From assembly GCA_022266195.1 (NCBI GenBank), contig WHVY01000003.1:2914001-2978000 (forward strand): a stretch of DNA of 64,000 nt. The letters are read 5' to 3'. Positions within the stretch are counted from its first letter, which is position 1, and the number at the start of each line of letters is the position of its first letter. The stretch comes from Tetranychus cinnabarinus (Eukaryota > Arthropoda > Arachnida > Trombidiformes > Tetranychidae). Below, one piece after another: positions 20,701 to 31,900 of this stretch. The notes under the pieces are model-generated. The model did no database searches, had not been told where the DNA came from, and saw nothing but the letters and a program-made list of their open reading frames with translations. A program made the position numbers and the translations under genes.

Positions 20701-23700
20701 CTTGCTCTTCATTCATTTATAATACAATTGTTGAAATGTTTAAACTGTTCAAAACAAGTTGACCAAAAGCAATGAAAATCAACAAACTTTTCGTTGAATC
20801 CCTAAGCGACTTTTGCTTTGATTGAATGAAATTGAATCCATCAAGTTACAATCTTGACAATTATTAATGCACATTCATTTTATAAGCCTTGTTTCAAGCC
20901 AACATTTACACGTGAATCTGTTAAAGTTGGTGAAACAAAAAAATGTTGACTCGTGAAAATGTTGCCAACGATAATGTTACAAAGGCTTTAAGGATCAGTG
21001 AAAGTTGAAAAAAGAAGAAGAAAAAAGCAAAAGAGAAAAAAGTTCTACCAAAGTATTAATATTATTCAATAACAATTATCTGATTGAATTTTGTCTCTTG
21101 TCCAATGTCAATCAAATATGAATGTATCTTTCATTGTCCAGCTTGTTTAGGTAAACAACAAAAGAGTTGCCAGTTTCTTTTGTTATTAGCCTCAACTGAT
21201 TGATTAGGCTAGAAAAGAGAAAGAGATTAAATTACATTCCATATTGAGTAAACTAAGTAATATCATGATGATGATCATGGTGATGATAATGATGGAGAGA
21301 GAGAAAAGAAAAGGAAGGCAAAATTATGGTCAAAAGATATCATTGAAAGTGATTACAACGGCAAAGGACAAAACATGAAGAATGAAAAAGGAAACTAAAG
21401 ATGGACGAAATAATATAACAATAGGATGTAAAAAGGGTTGATAATGTCAAGAGTGAAAGATGAGGATGAAAATGATGATGGTAAAGGATAGGAAAAGGAA
21501 ATGGTGACTATGATTAACTTCCTTCAATTGAAAGTTTTGTTCGTTCAATACTTGTTGGTGTTCAACGGTTCACCCACATGATCATTTCACTCATTATATT
21601 CTTGTGGATTCAGTGCACTTGAAAATTGTTGCCTTCTGTTGGACACATTTTTGACTTGGAATGTTGAAGATAAACTTGATCACAATAGTCCATGAGGAGA
21701 GTCAGTCTAGAGAAAAGTGTTGGACTACATTAATTGGAAAAGCTTGTAACTATTAAATTCACATTTAACACTAATCAATCGTTCCCAATAGATTGCAACT
21801 CCATTAGCTATTATTTATTTTTCATCTTATTCAGTTTCCTTTAGTTGCTCTTGTTTGGTAAGCTTTTACTCTTTACGATATTATTTGTTTCTTCAAGTTT
21901 CCAATGCTTCTTTAGATGCTCAGTTTCATGTGTCTGGTTAGAAGCTATTTCGGTCAATTTTTGTGTTTTTTAAGAAAATTATTATTCGGTGAAGTTTGAA
22001 GCAATATTTTTGAACAGTTTTTATCTGAGGTGGCGATCACTAGTAGTCGGTTATATGACTAAGGTGGAAAGGAAAGTAACCATGAATCAGTTTCTTAAGG
22101 TTAGTAAAGAAATACTGTTAAAATAGTGAAGTGTAAGATTTCATCAGATTAAAAATTCAACTTTTTTTATTCAAACATTGGTTTGTTGAGAAAGAATTAC
22201 ATGCCGAAACCATGAATTTTGTTTTGATATTTTCAGTGAGTGAAAATGAATACTTTAAACTTCAGTTAGTTAAAACTTTCTCTTACGAAAGTTCTTGGCA
22301 ACAAGCGAGAACCGCCAAAAACTGAAGAACCAAAACTTTTCCACTAAGAAACAGATTTATCTGTTGAACATCAACCATCAGTTTTTGTCTCTGGCATTTT
22401 CAACTCCAATATTTTGAGAATGTAATAAATCATTATTGAACAAACTATGTTTTGCATGGTGCAATAAAGTGCAGGGTGATTTTTCATTGTACAATTGTTT
22501 CATGCAATATATCAACTGTGTCTTCGAATTATTACATAAACAAATCTGTTTATTAGCGCAAACGATCGCACACCTAATACCTACATCTTGTCTGCATCCA
22601 AGTGAATACAAAGTGCACATAAGTAGTAAGGAAACAAAACCATAGAACATCAATTTTAATCTTCTCATCTCATCCAATTACCCTAAGAATTGAATCAGTC
22701 TTGGGGATGAATTTCAGGGGAAATTCCGTTACTAGATCAGAGAAAATGAACAGAATAGTTGAGTACAAAGTTTTTCAGCTTTGATACTGTAGGAAACTAA
22801 TTTTAATTGAACTATTATTAGCAATAGAAAAATTCTGAAAATTTAATTAACCAACTGATGAATAATTCGAGTCATCATAAATGTTTTGGAATGCAAACGA
22901 ATCAAATATTGAACCCAAGGCAGGGGATGAAACGAGTTTCCATGATGAAGCTTGTAAAGCAATTAATGAATTTGTAAAGTGAAACGACTGACGATCAGAT
23001 TATATTGTATCATCACTAAATTATTAGTTTTACAGTTTTGTCAAGTTTTTCATATGAAAAGTAAGAGAGCAATAAACGGTCCATCATTTTTATTTTCAAG
23101 ATGAAAGTTGATCTAATCAACTGGGAAGCTGTCTTATTACATGATGTTGATATAATGTAATATAACGAAATACAATTTTGTTTTTCTCGGTTTTCATTCC
23201 AACTTTCTTCCTTAAACCTTTTTCATCATGTTAAAATTGTTGTAAACTGAGACCAAAAAAGTTTGACAGGCCAAGAAATGGCTTTGGGCAATTTATGCTT
23301 TCATTACGCTTACAAGTTGTGTATGTGTATGCAATACGCTTGGTTAGTTGAATTTTGGTACTTTACGAAAAGTAAGCAAAAAGTTGTTCAAATAATCAAA
23401 AAAAATACAATTCGACTGGGAATTATTGCTTATTCTTTTCGTTATCTTTTTCTGTCATTTTCTTTCATCTTTTTTTTCATTTTATTCACCATCATTTACT
23501 GGTTTACTTTATCGACTGTCAACCTTCGAATTTTATTTCCATCTTTGGGTTTCTAACAATTTGCAAAACAATTCATTTTCAGAAACTTTTTACATTCTTT
23601 TTTCCTTTTCAGTTTACTATGACAATTATCATTTACATCACCAGTCGTAGATAATCATAAAATTCTGGTTAAAATCCAAAAAAGTCAAATTCCAGCTTCT

Positions 23701-25200
23701 GGCTCAGCATTGCACCAATACTGAAGTAGATTGAACCTGTCAATAATCTTTGAATCTTAATGTTGAAACGTGTTTCTTTGAGGCAATGGAATCCGTTTTA
23801 TCAACAATAATACATTTATCTCGACGAAAATATTCAACAAAAAATAAAAAACAAAATAAATGTTCAAATGTAAGAATCAAAAGATTGACTTATATATTGC
23901 CTGAAACTTTATACAGCATTATCAGGATAATCAACTCACGTTTGTTGAAAGTAATTGTTGACTTGATAATTGAGATGAAAAAAGTCCGACTCAACATTTG
24001 AATGAACAAGAAAAAGATGATGAATGCTAATTAAAGAAACTTTCTAATCAGTCGATACATCATTTAAATTACCAATTATTCTGTTTGGAAATAACTTGCT
24101 CATTATTCAATCGTTATTACTTCTTGATGAAATAATGGTGATTTAACATTAAAATTTTATACCATTTGGTTCGATAAATTTTACATGATTATCTCATTTA
24201 CAATCATTAAATATTCAATTGTGTATTACATTGAATGATAAACAGAATGCCACTTTTGTGCTTGGGAGTGAAAATTATTACTTGGTAAGATGATAAAAAT
24301 TTTTCCTTTCATTCATTCACAGAATTTACATTTATTTACTTTTAATGGGTTTCATAGATGATGAAGAAGAGCAAGTTTATTCACGAAACGAAGAGGAATG
24401 CACAAATGATGAGAGCAATAATAGTTTGATACATAATTTGTTTCAAATTACTTTGGATTGTTGATTCGTTGCTGGTCAAACATGGATTGATTAGAGCTTA
24501 AATTTTGTCACCAAAGTGTTGCACGAAATGAAATGTTTCACCTTATGGATTGTTCAATACGATTGACTGTGATTTGATTGTGCATGACATTGATTATTTA
24601 GTCCATTTACGTTCACTAAAACACAATTATCTTAAACCCTTTCAAGTGTAACTAAATTTATTGGCAACTTGAACAGCTCGACTTTTCAATTGTAGGTAAA
24701 GCAAAATAAAACCCAATACAATGATTAATATCAACCTATATACACCTTTTTCACGTATTGAAACATTTACTGTTTAATAATTTATACTAAACTTGCAATC
24801 ATTTCAAGTTTCATTACATGATCAAGACAAAATGTGATTTATCATGAGAAAAGAGAGGCCAAAAATGAAAATTTTACTCCACCTTGGGTGTTGTCTATTC
24901 ATGATTATTTCAACAATTATCTATATACCAAAGTAAAAATACGATAAATTAATATACAAGGAAATAAAGAGTCAGAAAAAAAGTGTTTCGTTCGGAACAG
25001 CAAAAGCCTGCAATCGATGTAAAGTTCACTTATTGATGCACTGATTGTTGAGTAAAAGAACAATAAGAACATAAAAAATATCTTTTCTCTAGAGTCTAGC
25101 ATTCGAATCCCACATGAGTAAAACGAACATAGCTTTCGTTAGTATTAATAGTAGTAGAAATACACAAGATAACTCACTTTATCAAAAATTGCCACATCAA
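17788..25200. other. Long intergenic region, no gene recognised
   Basis: 7.4 kb of AT-rich DNA. The short frames (for example 17651-18013, 18100-18288, 20290-20595, 22378-22677 and 23263-23650) have no domain, overlap on opposite strands or are low-complexity, and no exon chain could be built. It may hold regulatory sequence for genes outside the window. Confidence 0.5.
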
Positions 25201-25223
25201 AATTGAAAAAATGAAGAATCTTC

Positions 25224-25511
25224 GTGAGAGACTGGCTTCTCGGTTTTGAAACAAGGACTTATCAAGCAAACTGGGATGATACCCGTCGTTTTCAAAAATT
25301 AAGAAGCTTTCTCGATACCAGAGTTCAAGCATGGTATGATTCAACCTTTGAAAGTGCAGAGACTCCCAAAGACTGGAAAGATTGTATGCTTCTCTGTTAT
25401 TTTCCCGTCGGTCATGGTAGCTATCTCAAGATGTTTAATTATACCAAACAGAAGAAAAATGAAGATGTTATCACCTATTGTAATAATGCTTTTATATGCC
25501 AAACAAGCTAA
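25224..25511 (+). pseudogene. LTR-element Gag fragment
   Basis: A 95-residue frame reads like a Gag capsid: DWLLGFETRTYQANWDDTRR, then FLDTRVQAWYDSTF, matching the position of the GTARRWY-type signature in element A. The N-terminal part, nucleocapsid and any pol are missing. It is an isolated fragment of an LTR element distinct from A and B. Confidence 0.65.
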
Positions 25512-25689
25512 TCAAAATTTCGCAGCTTTGTTTTCTTATCAAGATTACTTGCAAAAACAAATTCAGAAAAATATTCAAAAATATAAAAATCAATTCAAGT
25601 GAAAATATTGCTGTTAATGTAAATATATGTTTGAACTTACTTTGTTTTTTTGATAACCCAAAATAATTGAAACTTATATTTTGATGGCC

Positions 25690-25960
25690 AAGTTGAAGAG
25701 AATTTGATGGTGAATAAATGTTTGAGTCAATAGTTGGTGGTAATATTTGCGGAACGTTAGCTGTACGCCGGAATAGCATGAGACATATCAGTCTCCCTCC
25801 ACCGACCGCAAGGCTTTTGCAGAAAATTCAAAGGTTTGAAACCAATCGATGATGTTTTCATCATCATCACCAGAGAAGAAATTTATATTAATAGTTTAGG
25901 AAATATTAGGTAAGGGTTATGCAGGACCTATTGATGCAGGAGGATTTATTGAAATTAATA
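25690..25960 (-). pseudogene. Antisense Gag fragment, copy 1
   Basis: On the minus strand, about 25885-25800 encodes FSGDDDENIIDWFQTFEFSA, the same Gag start as in element C, followed by stops. About 200 bp of this sequence is repeated at 27158-27351, and part again at 27580-27680, so at least three copies of one element family lie here. Confidence 0.6.
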
Positions 25961-26013
25961 TTTTCATATAATTCAGTTCCAGAGTTGGCTTCAAATAAAT
26001 GATACAGATATCC

Positions 26014-26971
26014 ATATGATACATGCTGCAAAGGTTTGCACCGTATTTGGATTCATTATGCTATGGTGCACCCTATTAGTAGTCCATGCTGGGAAGCACG
26101 GATGGCTTTAAAATATTTCGAAAACAACAATACAGTTGCTGATAGTATCGACCGCATTAGTCTGGATGAAATTGGAAACCTTCTTTCATTGGAAGATATG
26201 TTTGAGGAATGGCCAGGAAAGATAGGTGAGGTTTTTGAAGAAATGATAGAATCCCTAGCTGCTGCTGGATTTGATGACAGTAAAACATTCGGCGTTCCAT
26301 ATGACTGGAGGAATTCCGTTGGTAAGTTTATAACTCTTTTTAATTCGTTGATTGACTCATAACGATTATTCGTTAATGTTTTTGTTTTCATAGTTGATAC
26401 TCCAAATTTTTATTACGACAATGTTTGGAAAATGATAGAAGGCGTCTTTTTCCAAAGAAACGGTACAAAAGTCAATCTCGTCTGTCATTCCCACCGTCGG
26501 TTGAATATGGCCGCTTTACTGATTAAAAAGGGAAATGCTTTGGGGTAATTCTTACATAAATACCGTAATTGCATTGGGAGCCCCTTGGGGTGGAAGTGTA
26601 AAGTCCCTGAAAGCCTTTTTATCCGGAGATAATTTCGATCTATCATTTTTGTATGATGATCAAATGTTTAATATCCAAAGTACATTCACATCGCTAGTAC
26701 ATTTATTCCCTTCGCCGAAAATATGGAGTCCACATGACAAAATCGTTGACTTAGAATTAGATGGATTCAAGAAGGACTATGGTGCTGATCAAATCGAGCT
26801 TCTTCTACAAAGAATCGGCAGAAATACCAGAATATTGCAAGGAAGACAAAATTTGACGAATTATTTCGATGGTTTGATAAACAATACTGTAGGTATACAA
26901 AAACACTGTTTGTATGGTGTTGCTGTTAATACCACCACAAAGCTAAATTACAACTGTCAACTTCCAAAGTA
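26014..26971 (+). pseudogene. LCAT/PLA2G15-like acyltransferase pseudogene fragment
   Basis: Translation matches the lecithin:cholesterol acyltransferase / lysosomal phospholipase A2 family. It has WIHYAMVHPISSPCWEA (the conserved W...CW segment), GVPYDWRNS, a serine-hydrolase elbow and ALGAPWGGSVKSL. A genuine 72-bp intron (26322-26393, GTAAGT...TAG) is retained between YDWRNSV and VDTPNFYYD, so it is not a processed copy. Defects: the catalytic-Ser elbow reads CHSHRR instead of the family's HSMG type; a frame change lies at about 26536; and the frame ends at 26971 before the catalytic Asp and His. The N-terminal signal region is also missing. It is flanked by gag repeats. Confidence 0.8.
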
Positions 26972-27157
26972 GCGTAGGTTATCACGAAACAGCGCGAGAT
27001 GACTTGACATGCAAGGGGTGATACAATTAAAATTTTAATAGATTTAAACAACAATACTAATTATGAATCTTACTCATAACTTCAACTCTAACTCTCGTTT
27101 CCACTCTTGATTCCAACTTCTCTAACCTCTTAAAAAGAGATGTACCTTTTATATCAG

Positions 27158-27351
27158 AGAATTTGATGGTGAATAAATGTTTGAGTCAATAGTTGATGGT
27201 AATGTTTGAGGAACGTTAGCTGTACGCCGGAATAGCATTAAATATATCAGTCTCCCTCCACCGACCGCAAGGCTTTTGCAGAAAATTCAAAGGTTTGAAA
27301 CCAATCGATGATGTTTTCATCATCATCACCAGAGAAGCAATTTATATTAAT
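27158..27351 (-). pseudogene. Antisense Gag fragment, copy 2
   Basis: A near-identical direct copy of 25692-25885 (same phrase GTACGCCGGAATAGCAT and the same Gag start on the minus strand). With copy 1 it brackets the LCAT-like pseudogene. Confidence 0.7.
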
Positions 27352-27539
27352 CAATGAACATGGAATAAATAACATCAACTTTCATAGTTAATTTGTTTTC
27401 TCATCAAGATTACTTGCAAAAACAAATTCACAAATATAAGCAAAAATATAAAAATCAATTCAAGTAAAAATATTGCTGTTAATGTAAATATATTTTTGAA
27501 CAGGCATGACTTGGCTGGAGATGGTATAGTATTATCGTC

Positions 27540-28394
27540 TAGCAGTATCTTGTAAATACGCCGGAATAGCATCAAACATATCAGCCGCACTCCACCCCAA
27601 GGCTTTTGCAGAAAATTCAGAGGTTTGAAACCAATCGATGATGTTTTCATCATCATCACCAGAGAAGAAATTTTTATTAATAAGGAGTGGTCCCTAAAAA
27701 ATTGGACAAATTTTGAATCAAATTTTAAATATGTTAGGATTTTTCGAACAAAGGATTCTATAGCGTAAATTAACGAGCATTTCATGCTCTTTCCAAATAT
27801 ATAATTTTTTTATCAGAATAAATTAATTAAATAGAAAAAATTAACTTTGATTAAAAGATAAGTGCAATTTAATAGTTCAGTTTTGTCAAATCCCTATGAA
27901 GCTAGAGATGCAAACTATGCGCAAAATAGTGTTCACAATTACTTTTAAAACTCAGAATTCGCTGATTGAAGGTTCATAAAATTATGAAAAAAACTAATAT
28001 GGGTATAACACGTTTGAGCAAACATGGTTCAGGTCAAAATGGCTGAAAATCTGAACAAAAAAAAATTTTCTGAGCTCTACTGAGAGATGAACTAAAAATT
28101 TTTGAAGCCGCGTTCTTCGAACGGCCTTTTCGGTCAAAATTAAGTAAAGTTGCTAAATGCTGAAAAACAAGACTCATTATCTGTCCTTATTGAATGTATA
28201 TTCTCAATTTCAACGAAAAGTATCTAATACTTTTCGAGTTATAAACAGTTAAAGTTTGTCCAATTTTTTAGGGACCACTCCTTAGTTAAGGAAATATTAG
28301 GTAAGGGTTATGCAGGACCTGTTGTTACTATCGGGGCTGCTGCCACTACTGGAGCCGTTTCCTGTTGTGTTATTTGTGGGTTTAACTGATTCAT
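27540..28394 (-). pseudogene. Antisense Gag, copy 3, interrupted by a 600-bp element
   Basis: A minus-strand gag begins at ATG 28394 (MNQLNPQITQQETAPVV) and soon loses its frame. Past the TA-flanked element at 27683-28282 it resumes with the FSGDDDENIIDWF-type segment and a polypeptide up to about 27540. The two parts correspond to a continuous stretch in copy 1, where no insertion is present. Confidence 0.65.
27683..28282. mobile_element. 600-bp non-autonomous Tc1/mariner-like element
   Basis: Perfect 28-bp terminal inverted repeats (starting AGGAGTGGTCCCTAAAAAA) bound exactly 600 bp, flanked on both sides by TA (27681-27682 and 28283-28284). No transposase ORF is inside. The related locus at 25876-25905 has the same flanks with a single TA, an empty site. 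Confidence 0.92.
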
Positions 28395-28419
28395 ACTGTT
28401 ACTCAGAACAGTTATTTTA

Positions 28420-28990
28420 TTATGCTGGGCCACAGTGATGATCAATGGCAAAGCGGGTTAAGAGTATAGCAAACCAAAGAGCAAAAGTAATTAACGATGA
28501 AACTACTAATATTAATTCGGATGCTATTATTTGTATTTCGTTTTCTTTTTCAGAGTCTATTTCGATAACTATATCTTGACTTTTTGAAGGTTTGATGATT
28601 GGATAACTATAAATAATCATAGATAATAAATGTCCAATGTCGGCTGATAAAGCGTCGTGACATGGAAGGGTGTATCTATTACCGTCTTATTAGTATAGTG
28701 ATAAAACACTATTACTGGTTGTTGTTTAATATACCGAGGGTGAGCTATTAATGCAGTACTTATTGCTTTAATTTCTATATTATTATTGGTTTTAGTCATT
28801 TATGATTTTATATATGTTGGTCTGGTTTATCCATCAACTTATGATTTATCTAAATCTAGGTGGTAAAGGCCTATCCGTACACTGTACACCAGCTATGGTA
28901 CAATCTACTATTATTTCATTTTCATATGAATAAACTATAGTAACTGGTTTTTTACCTCCGTATGAGATGCGATTTCTTAGTGAGGTAACA
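28420..28990 (-). pseudogene. Possible Env-like remnant upstream of the antisense gag
   Basis: Minus-strand frames contain a Cys-bearing segment (KKPVTIVYSYENEIIVDC around 28900) and, nearer to gag, a hydrophobic span (ELILVVSSLITFALWFAILL) with a short tail ending at 28420. The layout suggests an Env C-terminus, but stops interrupt it and env lying directly before gag without an LTR is odd. Low certainty. Confidence 0.3.
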
Positions 28991-31900
28991 CCAATATTTA
29001 ATTTTAATTTATCATCAGATTTTAATAGATAATTGTATATATGTTAGTCTGATTTTTATTCTTAATTGGTAGGTTCCAGGTTTCCTACGTTAATTCATGT
29101 ATCACTCTATTTGCTTCATTGGGTTATAACTCTTATTCATTTGCTGTATTTTTAAACGTAATATAACATATTCATGAGTTTATTCATCATCAATCAAGTA
29201 TCATGTCTATGATCAGTTTGTTTTTGGTTTAGGTTACAGAGGAAAAGTTAAGAACAAAAAAGGTTAATTAAATTTACTCAACAGATATTCGAGGGGCAAT
29301 GTGCAAAAATTGATGACTTTTTCTTGAAAATCTTTGCTCAATCCTTTTCTATTCAAGTCCCATCTTTTTTCCGTTAAACATTATCACCTTTGCTCTTCCC
29401 CTTTACAAAGCACAACCTCGCACCCTTTACCATTCAAGCCATTTTAGATATTGGTTTCCATTCACCTAAAACTTCAATCTAACAATTTTCAAGGTAAGAT
29501 TCGAGTTGAACTTTTGCAGACTTTTTCCAATCCAAAGTCACGCAATTTGATGGACAATATTTTTGCTCACCTGAACAGCATCAAGTAAACCTGGAAAAAC
29601 ACCTTTTTTGTCCTCATTTCCATTTTCATCATTCACTGATTTACAACTCAACAAAACGATTCAACGAAACTTGTTTAATCAGATTAGCTTTTTTCATATG
29701 TAAATTAGTAGAAGTAAAAAAATGCAAAAATTTTCTCCTCACAGTATCACCGGTTGACATTTTAATAGTGAGAAAAAGCATTTTAATTGATTATCATTTG
29801 CTGATAAATCAGTAATTGGCGGTACAATGAATACACTTTTAAATTGGCAAAAATTATTATCAAAATTCCAATGAAATTCTGTGGATTCAAATTTCAAAAT
29901 GAAAGAGAGAAAACAAAACTGAATAAAAATGTTGAAAAATATTAGCAACAAAAAAAAGAGTTCAGCATTACAGTTGAGCCTAAAGAGACTCTAAAATATT
30001 GCAAATCTCATTATCAAAGTGAATTTTAATATGCATTAGAAATCAGAATATATTAACATGTAAATGATTGTGGAAGATGAAAAAAATCTTCTTCCAGTGT
30101 AAAATGCTATTATGTATATTGGCTTAGCTTTTGTCACTTTATTCAATAACATTGTAAGGGTTAACAATCAATAAGCCAGTTGACAATAACAGGGAGTGAA
30201 TAAGTAGAAATAAAAAAAGCTTCAACTGTATTAACAGCAACTTAAAACGCTATAATTGGAAAAAGTGTATTAATTCATTCAGAATAATTGTTTCATGAGA
30301 AGACGAAGTAGAAGGAAGATGAAAAGAAAAGAAAAAGGAAAAAACAAAAAATTCAATTTGTTCACATTTTCCTATTGAAATGCTTTTCTTTTTACCTTTT
30401 TTCTCGCCTTTCTTTATTTTTCTATTTCTAATGATTTAGTCTGCAATATTTGAATGGTTTAACTTGTCATTGAACAACCGGAATGATCAAAGTTTCAATC
30501 ATTTTCTTATGGTTCAATGGAAAATTGGTTTTTTTCAGGAAAAGAAAGGTAAAAATTGAATCGATCAAGTTGAATCAAAAAGTAGAGGAAATAAAGGCCT
30601 TTGCAAATGATTGCATTAACTTTACATTTGATTGAATTGAAGGTTGAAAATTAGAGGTAAAAAGAGATTGAAAAATTTCTCACTTTTTTCGATTCTTCCA
30701 TGTAACAAAATAAAGTCAATTTGGTTTGCCTTTACTTGCATTTCGAGTCGAGTTTCAATCGTGAAAATGTTCAATTAGATTACAACGATATTGGTTACAG
30801 AGGAGGGCAAAAGGAAAAGGAATAAAAGATAAACATGAAAACCATTCAAGATATGAAATTGTGTCGAGTTAACATGAAAATTTTCATGGTTAAAGGTATT
30901 ATTTTGATAACATTTACACTTGACATTTAAATTGTTTGTTATGAGAAGAAGCAATTTAATAAAATTTGGCTGGACAGTGTGTGTGAAAGGTACAAAATGT
31001 ATTCATTATAATCATCATTTTCTAGGTCAAATGGACAGTTTATTTTTATCTGTTTACATCTTGATCATACAGTTTTTGTTATCGACATTGGTTACAACAA
31101 TCCAGGTTGAATTTCAATGAGTTTATACACTAACCTTTACACTGATGTGGCTCTTGTAGCTTTTAGCCTCAAGTAAGATTAAACCTTGTGACTTGATTTG
31201 TCAATATTAATAAGCATAATAATGATGGTTAAAAGGGTACAATCAAAGGAACCACTTGGAATCACTTCACGTTTCATTATTTTCATTCAACTTTTCTTCC
31301 TTTCTCTTGTTCTGTGTTTGCACCAATAATTTGCTTCATTGGTAATGTCATTGAAAATGACAAACAAATGCATTCTCAGGGTTTCTCAGTCTTTACTTGT
31401 CTTTACATTAAATCTGTCCATTCCAATGTATAACCATGTTTACTCTGCAAAAATTGGGTGACAAGGAATTACCAAAGATATTGATCACAATTGATTATTT
31501 TAATCTTGAAAATGTTCATTTTAAAGCAACTTTTTTTTCTTCTGCCCAAGTCAAGAGTTGAATTGATTTTGGGTTTGCCTTTTCAATCATTTCCATTCAT
31601 TAGATTTTTCATTTACTCTGGTTAAACTCATGAATATCGTAATCTTATTCAGATGAAACATTACCTTTCAGAGTTTCTTGGTTTGTTTCAGTAAATCAAT
31701 GGTAATGAAAAGCCTGAAGCAAGTTGAGATAAACTCATCTGGTCCAATGAATTGGTTAAACTCTTAACACTGAATTTCAATGTCTTTCGTTGCCTAATGT
31801 TACACAGATTTTTTGGGTTAAATTTCCATCGACTATTCATTTTGGTTGAACATTTGACCGAAATCGATTTTTGATGTTTTCTTGGCTAAACCAGATTTTT

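Noticed and set aside
22378..22677. Cys-containing 99-residue minus-strand ORF
   Set aside because: Has a signal-like N-terminal region, but an overlapping plus-strand ORF of similar quality, no conserved spacing and no splice signals; not enough to call a gene.
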